Below, piece by piece: positions 1 to 13,100 of a DNA stretch of 64,000 bases. Below the pieces are notes generated by a model that searched no databases, was not told the origin of the DNA, and saw nothing but the letters and a program-made list of their open reading frames with translations. This DNA comes from Chionis minor. Its lineage: Eukaryota; Chordata; Aves; Charadriiformes; Chionididae. Numbering within the stretch: position 1 is the first letter of the stretch; every line of letters begins with the position of its first letter. The stretch is taken from the NCBI GenBank assembly GCA_013398295.1, contig VZSF01000741.1:276297-340296 (forward strand), written 5' to 3'. Both the position numbers and the translations under genes were made by a program.

Positions 1-908
1 CTTTTTTTTTTTTTTTTAAAGTCAATAAAGTCTTGGTTGTCAGAGAGGAGCATGCCCTTAAGCCGGCGACCTTGGCGGTTATCAGTGCTGTCGGAGATCT
101 TTATTGCTTCCATCACACTTGCCGGGGATGAAGTTTTACTTGTGTTGGTGGCGTGACTGCTCGCGACGTGACTTGTCTGGGTGCTGGAGGGGGGGACAAG
201 CCACCGAGCATGGCTTTGGGAGCAGGGCAGCGGTTTTGCGGCTATTTCAGGCATCCTAGTGCTGCATCCTCCTGCCCCTTGGACCCCCCTGGGCAACCCT
301 GGGGATGGGGCCATGCTTCGCAGACCCTCTTCTCTTCCCCCGTGGTGGGATGGGACAAAATGAGGTCAACTGGGTGAGAAGGGTGTGTGGACCACTCTCT
401 CCCTTCAGTATGGAGGGGTCCAGCTTGCCTGGGGCAGGAGGACGGAGGCTTTTGAAGGCGTAGGGTGGAAGGAATTTGTCTCGACCACACGTTGTCCCCA
501 GCCCCCCTGGTTTCCCTTGTGGGAACCAGCCGCTGGTTGTTCCTGCCTAAAGAAGGCAACGATTTGCGAAGTAAAAGGCAAAGAAAGCGGCAGTGTCAGG
601 AAGACAAAAGGGAACATTAAAAACCAACCAGCTCCTCCAGAAGAAAGCGGTGTGGTCTAAAGAAGGCTCCTTGAAAAATATAAGGCATGAGTTCGAAGGA
701 AGGAAAAAGGGAGCACGCCAAATTCCCCTCTAATCCCCTCGACAACAGCCAGATATAATGAGTTGCCAGACTTTTCCCTGAGCTTGTTTTGCTTTGGTCC
801 GGAGATTTTTGCAAACTCTGGCATGCTGGGAATTTTAATCAGGGCTAGGGCCTTGTTCGTGGTGGTGTTTACAAAAATCTGAGTGGCGGAGAAGGTCCAG
901 ATTTTGCC

Positions 909-994
909 CTTAAAAAAAAAAAACAAAAAAAACCCAACCCAAACCAACCAAAAAGACAAAAAAAAAGGCAAACCGGAAAAAAAAAAAAAAGTGC
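909..994. repeat. A-rich low-complexity tract
   Basis: Long A runs are interrupted by CCC and GG. There is no recognisable retroposon body directly 5' of it, so it is called simple low-complexity sequence. Confidence 0.8.
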
Positions 995-1764
995 TGCTCC
1001 GGAGGGGAAGCTTACAAGCTGTTCCCATCCTCATTCTGTCCCGGCTGATGGAAAATCACCAGCGCTTGCCTCATGTAAATGGCACTTTATCCACTGGAAA
1101 TGTGAATGCTGTCACCAGTGCCCAGGTCTGTCAAGCTTATCAGCTGAGCTGGTGAGACGGAGAGATGCACCCAGTCCCGTTCACGCCAGGAGAGTGATAG
1201 ATAATAACATTTCGCGGGGAGAAAAGGCAGTGAGGCTGACGGACGGGAATTAAGGCGCCCTGTGGAAGTCCATCGCTTATTCACTCCTAGTTTTCATATT
1301 CAGGGGAAATGGGGTTTGCTTTCCAGTTAGTTTTCTTTCTTCCTTTCAGGCTTTTTCAAAAGTCAGCCCGGCAGGATTACTTCTCTTCTCCCCTCGTGCC
1401 CGTCTCTGCACGTGTCGCTCCTCGTTTGCTCCTGTAACAGGGTCTGGCAGATTTACATGTGGGGCTTTGGGTGCTGAGGAAAAGAGGGAATACGGGAGGA
1501 AAGGGAGCCTGGAGACGGCTCGTTGCGAAAGAGGGCAGCTGGGCAATGAAGCCCAGGAAAAGAGAGGTGCGAAAGTTGGTTTTATGGGAGCTAATGGTTA
1601 ACGTGGCGTCAACGCGTGGCTAAAAAGGAGGTTTCCAGAAAGGACCACCAGGAGGAAGGGTCTGTTCCTGCGCAGCTGGCAGGGAGAGCCGTGGGATCGG
1701 TCCTTAACTAGCGCTGTGCCCCAGCCCTCTGAGGGATTATTAATGCAGATCAGAGCTGTTTTCC

Positions 1765-2015
1765 ATATGTATGATCCTGAAATATCTTCTTCCAGAGTGA
1801 ACCTTAAGCGCGAGCGCTATAATGTAATGAGTTAAACTGCTTGTTCGCAGTTCCACTAAAAGCAAATGGACTGGGAATTTGTTTTAAAAACTGGACAGAG
1901 CTTTATCGGCCAATTAATCAGAATGTATAATGGATAAATTAAAGGGCAGAGTCAAGCGAGGCTGCCAAATAAAAACCAATAAAGTGCAATCTGCAAATGG
2001 GCATGACATTATGGG
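1765..2015. promoter_or_regulatory. Candidate conserved non-coding element, AT-rich
   Basis: This AT-rich block sits in otherwise GC-rich intron. It holds several homeodomain-type cores (taatga, ccaattaatcag, taaatta) and A/T-rich MEF2-like stretches, with no repeat signature. The call is an inference from composition only. Conservation cannot be tested here. Confidence 0.28.
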
Positions 2016-3180
2016 ATGCCGCGCAACAGTAGCAGGGAGGGGAAGACAGCGCACGGCCTCGGGCTTGATGGGCACATCGGGCTGCCCAGGTCCCCCCCGG
2101 CTTCCCAGCCCACCCAGCGGGTGGCTTTGGGCATTAGAGGCGTGAGAAGTGTTGCCGCTTCAGGGCCGTCACCATTCCCCTTGTAAACTGGAACGAACCA
2201 AGGGCTGGGTCCAAGGCTGCTGCGGATTTGGGAGCCTTTGCAGAAATTCAGATTAATTTAAGACTGGGCGGCCCCGTGGACCCAAGGGGTGAATTTTACA
2301 GTGCCCACGGGACCAGTTTTTGCCATTTTTTTTTTTATTGACAGTGCTCGAAATAGCAGCTTTTGGGGTCCTGGACGTGAGAGTAACTGCTCCACTGGTT
2401 TTATGGGCAAAGCCGGTTCTTCCAAGGAGCTCAGGCAGGGGGTTAAAAGGAAGAGCTGGCAATCGTAGAAATGAGTTGGAAGAGCTAATTTCCTCCCAAG
2501 CTGTGCAAACTCTCCACAGCTGATCAGACACTCGAACGACCGCGCGGAGCTGCGGTGGGGCTCCCCCCGGCAGCGCAGACCCCCTCCGGCTGCGGTCGGC
2601 CCCGGGGAGGCAGCTGGCAGATTTACCATCTTTCCTCCCTGCGCTCCTCCACGGATGGGGAATTTTCTTCCCGACAAATAAAGCCAAGCAGTAAATTGAG
2701 TTTGCAGGTAGGGTTGGGGGGCTCGGCGGCGGGATAGGGGGGAGTGATGGAGTGATTTCCTTCCAGGCTGAGCTCCCCGGCTGTGCTCGTGCTGCACAGC
2801 CGAGTTGTGTATGTCCTCTACTTAATAAGTAAATAAATAAATAGGTTTTGCTTGCTAGCAGCCATGCGGTACTCCTGGAGGGCATAAAAATCGTCCGACT
2901 TCTTCGGGCGTTGCGTCGTGCTAGTTGTAAAACGGGGCTGCCGGCGCTCGCTGGGAGCCCTCCCCTCCAGGTGAATGCGGCGGCTCCGTTGTGCTTCCTG
3001 GGAAAATGAGGCCGCATCTGCTTCTCCTGCGCCGGGTATCGTCTCGCAGCACAAGCTGGGGCCGCTTCCAGGTCACTTGACACATCTCAAGTGTTTGATG
3101 CATCCTCGGAAGGGACAACAAAGGTGTGAACCTGTCAGGAAGCAAAAACACAAATAACCAGAAATAGATTTTTAGTTGAT

Positions 3181-3202
3181 TTTTTTTTTTTTTTTTTTTT
3201 TA
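3181..3202. repeat. Poly-T tract (about 22 T)
   Basis: An uninterrupted T run is followed by aatggaaag. It could be the inverted poly-A tail of an old insertion, but no body was recognised next to it. Confidence 0.85.
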
Positions 3203-4047
3203 ATGGAAAGTGTAAAAAAACATCAAAGCGCTTCTTTTGGGGCCCTCGCTAGCTCAATAGCAGCAGGGTAATAGCAGCAGCAGGGTAGTGCGGGCAAGGA
3301 GGGAAAAATATTTAACTCATTTGAAGCAATATTTAGTTTACTGAGAGGCAGATCCAATGGAGAGGAGGTCACTAGAGCACTGGCCGTGCTTTTTCTTTGG
3401 GAGCTTGGGATGCCAGACTGATCCCGCCGCGGCATTGCTCCCTGCAGAGGAACTTCCATAAGGAAATCTTCTAGTTGAGAGACGAGGCCAAATCCTGACG
3501 AACATATTGTTTGTGAGCAAACACCAACAGCTAGCTTCTCAGCTGCCGCGAATGACATAGCCATGTGGTGACTTCCACTGAGCTACATCAAATCCTCACT
3601 TGTCTTTATATGCATCAGCTATTAACGTGTTGCTCGTGATGGTGCCGTTACGGGTTGAGCTGGTGCCGTATCGGCGTGGTACTGGTGGAGCTGAGGGATC
3701 AGGGAAGATTTTCCCCAGTCCCCTAACTCTCATGTCTTCTTTTGAAAACCCTCCTGGGTGCCTGTCTGCTTCTCCAGGCTCTTAAATACTTGCACCAACC
3801 CTCCTTTCTCTCTCTCTTGTCCCCAAAACCGCAGGGAATCCAAGCTTAGCGGGGATTTCAGAGCGGGTTTGTAGGATCCAGGCTTCCCATCTGAGGCACG
3901 GATAAGCTCTCCTGGTTTCCCTGGTTGGGGATCAGGGGCTGAGCGTTACCTTAGTAAGGAGATCAGGATTCGGTCTTGTGGGTGTTTTTGTCCATCAGAG
4001 GTGGAAGACGAGTCAGGGGTGCCTCTGCACCCCAGCGTCAGCCAGAG

Positions 4048-4142
4048 TCATATAATCGTTTAGGTTAAAAAACACCTTTAAAATAATTTAGTCCCACTCT
4101 TGACCCTACTCTACCAGGTCCACCCCTAAACCGTGTCCCTAA
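4048..4142 (-). mobile_element. CR1 3'-end fragment, degraded
   Basis: The + strand reads as the complement of a CR1 tail: tcatataatcgtttaggtt, then a diverged cacctttaaaataatttagtc block and aggtccacccctaaaccgtg. This matches the order seen in better CR1 copies in this window (tail, aagg-acctt-aagatcat, gtccaacc, ccaccactaaacc). It is heavily mutated and 5' truncated, so it is an old insertion. Confidence 0.72.
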
Positions 4143-5854
4143 TCCATCATCCATCCCCATCGTCTGTTCCGCTGCTGCCAGCAGCGAGGTTGTGGCAGCA
4201 TGATTTTGGGGGGCAGGCTGCAGCAATGAGGGGGGAGCTGGGCTGCCTTCGGGATTTGCGGCATGGAGGCGCTGAGGGAGGTGCTGGCATCCCGGCCTTG
4301 CAAAAGCACGTGGTGCTGGTCTCCTCCTGCCCGCACGTGGGCAGACAGGCAGCACTTTCTGCTCTCCTTTCCTCCCGTGGACTGCAAAGAGCTTCCTAAG
4401 TGGCATTAAAAAGCATCTCCCCGGTCTCCTGGAGGTGCTCAGAGAGTGCAGCAAGCTTGTGGGCTACATCCTGATGGGTGCTGAGCACCCGCATCTCCCG
4501 GAGCCTCAACCCCCACAGCCAGCTTCAAGTGCTGAGCTTGCCTGAATAGGGTTTCTTGGGATTAGTCTCCTCGACTGGCTCCGCTTCCAGAGGCTCGGAA
4601 TCAAAGAGGATTTGCCCAGCGATAGAGCAAATCTTAAACAGCACATGTGTTTACTTGCGAATCACAACTGTCTCTGCGTGCCCTGGCCAAGCTTCACGTG
4701 GCGCTTGCAGGCGGCAGGGACCAAGGGAACATGCTCAGCAAGGAAACAGCCCTTTTGGGTGCAAATATCCATCCTCGTCAAGCACAGGGAGAAGCGAAGT
4801 GCGGAAAGGCGTTGGGTGCAGTTGCGTCTTCTGCCATTCCATGGCCGGGGATGCTCTTTGCCCATCTGCGTCCATGTGCTGATGAAGGAATAGCTCCTCA
4901 CCTGCTCCAGAAGAGCTTTTGGAGAAAAGCAGGCTCTTGCTGGAGCCTCTGCCACAGGGTGGGCGAGCCGATGGCTGCAGCGGCAGGGAGAGCAGCGTGG
5001 GAGAGGGTTGGAAGCCGAGCAAATCTGGGCATGTTTTCTTCTTTTTGGACAAATGGCTTATTCTCTGAAAATTCAGTTGTGGGTCGGCCAGCGCCATCTG
5101 TGAAGCCCTGCCAAATCTGGTGAAGAGTTTCAGCCAAGAAAGAAAGAAAGAAAAGGGAAAATTAAAAAGCCTGGAAAGCGTCCATTTTCGAAACCCCTTT
5201 TCAAAACAAACATTTCAGGTCTTTCGTTCCAAATTACATTTTCTGTTGACATTTGCCTGTTTAAGAACATATATTTTTAAAGGGTTTGGAGAAGGTGACC
5301 TCAAGCACTTCGGTTATTTGACTCGTTGGTGCCATGTGGGAAATGTTTTGTTGCTTCCCAGGCACAAAGCTACGGGAAGAGCAGAGCCCGTCTGCTCGGG
5401 GACCTGTTTGGTGCTTGCACCGTCACTCTTGCGACCTGGCTGTGTCCATGGCAGGGTCTCCAAGTCCGTGTTGGTGGGAGGGCCGAAGGACTGACGTCTC
5501 AGAGGAAGGGAGACAGTCTCGGGGTGCATGCGGTCCGACATCTCCTCTTGCTCCTAAGGTGAAAATTGAAAGTGGGAGCCACGGGTTGCAAAAGTGACTG
5601 GGTTGGCTGTTTGGAAAGGAGCTGGCTTGTCTGGAAGAGCTGCGCTACACCTGTTTGTGTTTCCGCTCCCCCTTTTAACACCGCTCTTCCCTGGTGTCTG
5701 AACCCCAGAACAGTGTCTCTACTCCTTTCTCACCGTAAGATTTTAACAGGGAAGAGAATAACTGGGAGTGGTTGCCAACATGTGGGGGGCCATGCTCTCG
5801 TGACCCTAAGTGGGCAGAATAGTGTAATAATTTAACTTGGAGGGGTTTTCTTGG

Positions 5855-5910
5855 GTGTCATCTGGTTGAACCTCCTGCCGATGTGGAAGTCAGGTCCGTA
5901 GCACCACCGT
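5855..5910 (-). mobile_element. Possible very old CR1 fragment
   Basis: The text gtcatctggttgaacctcctgcc resembles the complement of the CR1 3' region (atcatctggtccaacctcctg...). The flanks do not extend the match clearly, so this is tentative. Confidence 0.3.
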
Positions 5911-7412
5911 TAGTTTGCCTCATGCCTTTAAAACTGCTTTACCTGGAATACCACAGGGTGTTCCAGCAAAATACGCTTCCAGACCACTGAATGCAAGGAG
6001 GCCTTAGAGTCGTCGGTTTGCTAGAGCAGTTTATTTGGTTAAATATGCCATTGATTTGTTTGGGCTGCATTCCGACTGTGTGGGCTTTGTAAGTCAATAC
6101 AACTCCAGTCCTACTCTCTACGCTCGGTAATTGCTAGGTAGTAGATTATATTTAGGAAGTGAAGCGCTGACTGTGCGCGTGTGCTTGAATAACAGGCGTC
6201 GGGAGGGTCCTCACGGGGAGGTGAAGGTTTATTGGGGCGTTGGACAAGTTGGAGGATGCAAAAGAGGGTACCACGTTTCCGAGTCGCTCCAGGAAGGGGA
6301 GGGAGAGATGTAGTTGTGTCGGCTCTGCTCCTGCTGGTCACCACCGTGCTTTCTGGATATTGCAAGTCTCCATCATCTGCAGGTCTGTCCCACCTTGGTT
6401 GCGCCCATGAGGGTATGACCTGTCGCTCTGATCACTTTAGATGCTGGCTGGAGGGGTAGCGGTGTCTGGTGGAGCAGACCCCACCTGAGAACAAAGAGCT
6501 CTGGGCTCTGTCTCCACCTGTTTTCCCTTCCCTCTGTCGTGCCGTGCCGAGCATGGTGGGGTTTCGTCCCCCATCTGGGTGTTGTCCTGCTCCCCAGTGC
6601 AAATCCGTCCCCAGCGTCGTGGTTAACAGCGCTACAGCGGATGCAATATATGACTATACATTTCTAAGTGACTATACTCAACCCCCAGTAAAACATTATG
6701 GGTGACGAAGGGGTTAAGCTGCAGCCTGCTGAAGCCAAGGGCATGGTCGAGTGGGATTTGTTTTTCTTTTGCTTTTCTCTTAGGAAAATGTCTCTGAAAG
6801 CAGACAATTGTAAATAACATTTTTTTTCTCATAGAAGTGCAGGGCTTTCATCAGACACCTGCAGGTCCTCCTGGCCAGCACGACGTAGAGCTCCCCAACC
6901 CTCTTCTAAACCGCAGCAGAAGTATTTGAGGTCCATTTCTCGGAGAGAAATTAATTTGAAATTAAATCTTTACTCAGCTTCACTGATTGACAGGCACACA
7001 GGCAGGTTATCCGTGCACCCACTCCACGTGTGGGTGGGTTTTGGTGGCTAATCATGAGAGTAACCTTGGTGCCCCTGATTGCAGGCAAGGTTTGCCCTGA
7101 TTTCATAGGGAGCCACTAATGGACCTTAATCCCCAGCCTGCGTGCTCCTAGCCAGCCCCTCCAAAAGCCAAGCCACCTTCCCAGCACCAAACGTGCCGCA
7201 GGCTTGCTAGGACACGGCACAGCGAAGCCTTCTGTGCCAGTCAAGGCACTCGCATTCGGCCATGTGTGGCAGCGCAGGGTCTCCTCGCTCTCCTGCAACG
7301 TGCAATTAGTATATATTGAAAACAACAAATTCCCATCTTGCAGGAGGGGTGTATTCGAGGCCAGTTTTGCCACATGCAGGAAGGAGGGGTTTGTGTGGGT
7401 GCTTTTTTTTTT

Positions 7413-7438
7413 GGGGGGGGGGCGGGGAGGGAAGGGAC
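7413..7438 (+). repeat. T9-G10 run and G-quadruplex-capable tract
   Basis: A T run passes directly into G10, then C, G4, A, G3, AA, G3. Four or more G runs of at least three with short loops satisfy the usual quadruplex pattern. Whether it folds is untested. Confidence 0.6.
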
Positions 7439-7496
7439 ACTTGAGCAGGCAGGTTATTCCTTTTGTGCTTGTTGCGCACTATATTCAAGTGGATTT

Positions 7497-7985
7497 AAAG
7501 TACGTAAAGGGGCTACAGGAAAGGACCTGTTGGAGCGGGGCCGGAGGAGGCCCCAGAGATGCTGGGAGGGCTGGAGCCCCTCTGCTGGGAGGACAGGCTG
7601 GGAGAGCTGGGGGGGTTCAGCCGGGAGGAGAGAAGGCTCCGGGGAGACCGTCCAGCCCCTGCCAGGGTCTGAAAGGGGCTCCGGGAAAGCTGGGGAGGGA
7701 CTCGGGATCAGAGCGCGGAGCCGTAGGATGAGGGGGAACAGTTTTACACTGAAAGAGGGGAGATTTAGATGATGGATCAGGAAGAAATTCCTGGCTGTGA
7801 GGGTGGGGAGCCCCCGGCCGGGGTTGCCCAGAGCAGCTGTGGCTGCCCCATCCCTGGAGGTTCAAGGTCAGGTTGGACGGGGCTTGGAGCAACCGGGTCT
7901 AGCAGGAGGTGTCCCTGCCCAGGGCAGGGGGGTTGGAACAAGATGGTCTTTAAGGTCCCTTCCAATCCAAACCATTCTGTGATTT
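7497..7985 (+). mobile_element. CR1 retrotransposon, 3' fragment
   Basis: The last ~490 bases of a CR1 element lie in + orientation. Diagnostic blocks, in order, are ggcc...gaggaggcc, ctgggaggacaggctgggag, ggagagaaggctccgggg, gaagaaattcctggctgtgag, ccagagcagctgtggctgcc, the repeat of the inner promoter-free 3' region ggtgtccctgcccagggcag, and the tail aaccattctgtgatt. The reading frame of the ORF2 C-terminus is broken, so it is dead. Truncation at the 5' end is typical for CR1. Confidence 0.93.
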
Positions 7986-8619
7986 GCAAGTCCAGTTGCT
8001 GATGTGGGAGCTTTATCTCTGGCCTCAACGTGCAGGGGTTTGTAAGAGCGGGAGGTAATCTTTGCCTTTTAAATGCTGTCCCCGCTTCATTGCTGGTGTA
8101 TGCCGAGAGCTTCGCCATGGGACTTTGAGGCTCTTGTCCTGCCCAGACTCTGATTTACAGCACTCTGCAGCCACACACGGGGGTTTTTTTAATGCTGGTA
8201 CTAATTAGCTGCCTTCCATCTAGTGTCACTGTCACTTCCACGTCCGCCGCCGACTGGCGAGGAATAAATACAATTAAAAAATGAAATGAATCAGCATCTC
8301 CCTAGGACGGAGAGAAAGAAAAAGCAGCGCGTGTGCTGCTTCTTCCCTCTTGCTGGGCCTGCTGCATCCCTTCACCGTCTGAATCTATTCCCCCAGCAGC
8401 TTTTAGTCTATCTTCGCTGGTGCTGGAGCACAAATAAAGTATGTAACAAGAGTCTTTCAGGTCCATTAGAAACGCAGAGGGAAGTAGTCAATGTTAGCCA
8501 AAGGAAGGCAGCAAAGGATGAAACCGTCAGGGTTGAAGAAAAGCCATTTCCAGGCAGGAAGGAGGCGCTAATTAAATTAAATTTGAGATTTCTGCCACTC
8601 ATTCCTGAGCAAATCTGGG

Positions 8620-8704
8620 GGAAAAAAAAAAACCAAACAAGCAAAACAAACAAAAACTTGAAAATAATTAAAAAAACCCCCAACAATAAAACCCAAAAAA
8701 AAAA
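8620..8704. repeat. A-rich low-complexity tract
   Basis: Runs of A are interrupted by C and T (aaccaaacaagcaaaac and similar). No retroposon body was recognised. Confidence 0.75.
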
Positions 8705-9933
8705 CTAGCTGGGAAGGGGGGGTTGCTGACTACAGGATTTGCTGCAGTTTATCCACCCGGTGCCTCTATCCACGCGCCTGCCTTTCTTCGCCCGCCGGAT
8801 CCCTTTGGAGATGCCTTCCCTTTGATGCTGTGATTGATTCCCCCGAGGGACAGGCGAACGCTACCTGGGGAAGCAATTTCTGATTATTTTTAGCATTTCC
8901 AGCGCCGAGGGGGATTTCCACAGGCAGGGCTCAGCCCTGCCAGCATTAACCCCTCGCAGCCCACCCCCTTGCCACAGGCTGGGAGGGAGGATGTCAAAGC
9001 TAGGAAAACGGGATAATTTTTATAAAGTTAGGGATCCTTGTAGCTCCCCCTCCTTGCGCCAAGCAGCCGTGATCCGCGAGGAATCGCAGCGTGTCTGTTG
9101 GCAGAGGTGCTGTCCTGAGAGAGCATTTGGAGGCGCCGATGCGAAGCAGGCGGTAGCAATGTGTTCGTGTTAGAGGGCAAATTGTTTAGAAAAAGCAGGA
9201 GCTGAGATTGGGAGTGCTGTTTGCATTGATGACAGTACCCAGAAAAAAAAAAAAAAAGTAAAAAATCATTTGGCTCTCGCAAACAAAACATTTCAAAATG
9301 TCACCGGATTTAAAATCCGGGAAAATATTCTGACTGGATTTCACTCTTTTGCCTCGACAAAATCCAAGTAGTCTTCTGTTTGCTTTTGAGCTTTCCGATT
9401 TATGGCTGATATAAAGCAAATGTAAAGGAAAGGTTGCAGCGAAAGACTGTTTTAAACGTAAGAGTTTTGAATTAAAGACCAGAACAAAAAGGCGGGCGAA
9501 TTGGTGTGTTCATGGAAATACATTGGTGCTTCCCCACTTGCAAATCCGGGATTGAATGACACCACCAGCGCTTTCTATAGAGCATCTTGTCCACCCCTAA
9601 TGCTGAGGTGGGGAGAGAGGGAGCCACAGCTCCCGGGTGCTTTTCCAAACTCTAGGAAAAGCTCGGGCCGGAGCTTTTGGATGGGTTTTTGAGCTCCCGG
9701 CAGCCGGCGGACAGGATTCCCCATCGCCGGCTGCAGTACGGGAGCGTGGGGAGGAGCAGCGCTGTGGGCGCGGGGAGCAGGCGAAATGCCCAGCTCCAGC
9801 CCCCCGGCACCGGTTTGCTGCCTCCTCCCAAAGCAACACCTCTGCTCCATCTCTCCTCTGGGTGGAGTTTTTTTTTTCCACATCCTCCGGGGCTGGTCTT
9901 TGTCACAGGAGCCCGCTTACGGCGCGAGACGGT

Positions 9934-10065
9934 GCGCTCTAATTGGCGGGGAATTGGTCCTGAAATGTCACGGGAAGATTTATATCACAGCCCAGTATCT
10001 CCAAGCACGATAGGCCCTTGGATAATGGGTCCTGGAAAAAATAGTCCCAGGCTCTCCTGCGCTCT
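9934..10065 (+). promoter_or_regulatory. Copy 1 of an intronic duplicated element
   Basis: The first 77 bases (9934-10010) align without gaps to 13306-13382 with 61 identities by hand count. Shared cores are ctctaattgg, gaattggtcc and agatttat. Similarity continues with gaps to about 10062 (ggataatgggtcc against agataatggctcc). It contains TAATTGG homeodomain-like and inverted CCAAT (attgg) motifs. It is either an old paralogous regulatory element or a copy of an uncatalogued ancient repeat. The sequence cannot say which. Confidence 0.45.
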
Positions 10066-10091
10066 CTTCCTCCCCTCCCCTACCTTTTTTC

Positions 10092-10105
10092 TCCCCCCCC
10101 CCCCN
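10092..10105. repeat. C13 homopolymer ending in N
   Basis: Thirteen C are followed by an ambiguous base at 10105. This is probably a sequencing or assembly uncertainty caused by the homopolymer. Confidence 0.85.
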
Positions 10106-13100
10106 TGGATGCTGGAGGGGTCCAGTGGTCCAGCACTGCCCGCTGGGTAGGGAGATGTAATTCTGTCCACAGCAAGAAGCAGGAGCGGGTTTAGTAGAAG
10201 TGAGGAATAATAGGAGATATTGCGGATGTGACTTAGGGATGGCATGCAGCTTTTCGGTGTTGCTGGCACAGGAAAACTTCTGGATGGCTTAGAAATGCGG
10301 CTGCGGGGGGAATTCCCAGCAACGTGGGGAACACAGTTTTGTAGCCCTGGCAAGGGGAGAAACCCCAAATTTCCTCCCCCCAGGAAAGAGAAAAAAACCC
10401 CTCCGTTAGCACCCAAGAGGCAGTGGGTTCCGGGAAGGAGCCACCGCTGGTGGTTTTGATCCAGCCATTCCCACCTAGCCAGGCTAATTTTGGTAGCACT
10501 GAGCAAGGTAGCCCTGATGGAGGTCGCTGTGTGTAATCGATGATATGTTTTTGTCAAACAGGACAAGTTTTTTCCTTCCTCAACTGAAACAACAATATTG
10601 ATCTTCTTGGTCAGTTACATAGAGACCATCTGCATTAATCTGATTTAATGGGGATTTAGCTGGCACGGGAGTGAACCTGTTACTGTTCTAATCTCATTTC
10701 AGCAACACACCGCTGCTTTTTTTAATACTGTTTTCCTTTCCCCCCATCTCTGCTGTCCCAGTCTATTTGGATCAGACTTTTCCTGGTCGGTACTTTACTT
10801 GGTTTTGCAGGTTTTCCAGGCTGGGCATGCTCCCCAGCAGCTCAGCCATCGGAACCGCCCCCAGTGTTCCCAGCAGCCCCCAAACCCTTCCGTTTTTGGG
10901 CTCTCATCCCCAAATTTGGAGCGTGTCTGCTTTTTTCTCCCTCACTTACACAAGGTCTGGTGGCATCCCTGGGCGCTGTCACACAAAGAGGAGAAGCTGG
11001 CCCAGCGTTGCCGAAGTCTCCTGTCCCCAGCCCTTTCCCAGAAGCTGCTGGGACTTTGCTGAGGTCCCCAAATTCAATGTCTGCTGTTGCCCCCCCTCCC
11101 AGAGACGAGGATGGGCTGGGAGAGCTTGCGTTGTGGCTGCAGCACCAGATTGCCTGCTTGTCGGTGCAGCAGCGGAGCCGGGAGGCCTGATGGGTTTTCT
11201 CACCTCCAGATGGTGAATACTATGAAAAGTACATGAGTATCAGGGGAGGGAAGATCAAACACCATATTTTTGGCGCTTCTGCCGGAGGCTGGGGAGTTGC
11301 GAGGACTGAGCAGCGAGAGGCAAATTAAAACCTTGCATTAATTCCATTAACTATGATCATCTTCTCACCAGGGATGAATTTAACCATTTGCCATTAGTAT
11401 TATTGGAGACAAAAAAAGTTGCGTCGAGATGGCCACGCAACATTAACCCGACCCCATGGCGTTGTGATCCCGCCTGCCCATGGGCTTTCCTTCTCAGGCC
11501 CTTCCCCATCTTGCTTTGACTGGGTGATGAACCCCCAGACCCTCCATCTCTTCTGCTCCCTCCCCAGGCAGATGAGCGAGGAAGGTGTCAAACGGCAACG
11601 CGAGGCCCCAGTTTAACTTGCCCGGCGCCTGGCTCTGCCGTCACTGGGGCGCCAGCTGTGCCCCGAGTACCTGCACAGCTGGACTGCTGTGCTTGTGGCG
11701 GGCAGGGCCGCTCTCCTTGATCTTGCTGTGGAACCAAGCGCAAATGCATCATAGACACAGGCTTTGGAGCTCCATTTGCTGTTGCAGAGTTGGCAGCGGG
11801 TGGGAATTTGGGGGTTCGGGTCTTTGCTGAGCTCGGGTTGTGTGCTTAGGGGAGGCTGGTACGTTGAATGGGTGCTGAGACCTGCGTTCTGCTGGGTCTG
11901 AGCTCCTCGTTCAGTCGTCTTCTTCATTCTTCTTCTGGAGGGGCAATGGGCAGGACTACCGCTTATTTCCCAGTTCACCTGTAAGGTAGAGCCAGGCTTT
12001 TCCCACCTTGGAAAGCCACCGAGGAGGCAACCCAAGAGGGTGCATCCACCCCAGGGTTGCAGAGGTGCCCAGGTGCACTCTGGGAACCACGTAACATGAC
12101 ACCTTCTGTGAGCGAGGAGGTCCCATGTGGTTGGGGTTTTGGACACCACCGGGGCTGATCCATGCTCAAAACATCATTCATTGCTGCGCCTGGTGCTCAC
12201 CGGCATTCGCCTGAGCTCCCGTGGCAGGTCTTTGGACGGAGCGTCATCTCCTTCTTGGGTTCGGTTTTGTTTTAATCCTTGTTTTCCCCGTTGCCCTGGA
12301 AACGCCGCAGAGGAGAGGGATGGGAGGAGGGAGAGCCGGGTGACCTGGCGGTTCCCATGCGTAGGGCGGCCATGGGAGCATCTCATGCTGCACCGTAGGG
12401 ACGGCCGGGAGGGTTGTCCACAGCCCTGGTTATGGGGCTGGGAGGTTTTTTGCAACTTCTAGCGAGTGGGGAGATTCTGCAAGGACAGCTTCAGACCATG
12501 GGTAGAGGAGGAGACAGAGAGGTGTAAACTCAGCCGGACAAGTGCCAGGGAAGGAGAAATGGCTCAGAAGGAGCTTCCTCCTGGTTTTACTTCAGGGTGC
12601 ATCTTCTTCCCCGCCACCTTGGGCCATCTCTGATGTTCCCATTGTCAGTCCACCTTGCCCCCATACGCCGCGTGCAAGGAGGAGCTTGTTTCAGGTTTCC
12701 AGGAATGGTGGAGCAGGTTTCTGGTCCATCCCACCCCACGTTGGATATAAACCTCCTCAGATCGACTTGGGGTCTTTCCTGTCCCCTCTGAGGTACGTCG
12801 GAGCCATCACTGCACGCTGGGCAGCTCCATTACCAGGTCCTTGCTGCCTGGGTGGGCTTGTCAGCATTGCAAGGTCAAAAGCCTTGGGGACACGTCTGTC
12901 ACAAGCCAGGTCCCCTTCTTTGGCTTTATATCCATTCCTTGTGCTCCATATCTGCAGGCATCCACGGCTCGGACTATTTGAAAGCGATGTCCTGGACCAG
13001 CCCCAGGCTTGGAGGTGGGACAGGCAACAGGAGAGGAGCAGGATGGGGCTGGCAGCGCAAAGATCAGCTTTTTGGGTTTTTTATTTTTGCTCTGTGCCCC

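Larger units (their letters stand above)
1..4047 (+). other. NTM intron DNA, unique sequence with homopolymers
   Basis: No gene is supported here. Visible are a poly-T at 2-17, an A-rich tract at 909-990, a poly-T of about 22 at 3181-3202, a short AAAT run at 2824-2844 and an AT-rich candidate regulatory block at 1765-2015. The region 2535-2610 is GC- and CpG-rich. A 276-codon open frame on the - strand (2253-3083) overlaps a longer-than-average frame in another register, has no recognisable domain, and looks like a chance frame. Confidence 0.7.
4143..7496 (+). other. NTM intron DNA, mostly unique
   Basis: No gene was found. A short aaga repeat lies at 5137-5156. A weak CR1-like fragment may sit at 5855-5910 (catctggttgaacctcctg). 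A G-run with quadruplex potential is at 7413-7438. Open frames up to 158 codons overlap on both strands and show no domain. Confidence 0.65.

Noticed and set aside
1..32. Poly-T followed by aataaag at the window start, as a possible processed pseudogene or 3' UTR
   Set aside because: The AATAAA lies on the + strand while the T run would imply a - strand insertion, and no coding body was recognised.
2253..3083. 276-codon open frame on the - strand
   Set aside because: It overlaps a 179-codon frame in another register, crosses a T homopolymer and AAAT run, and has no recognisable domain.
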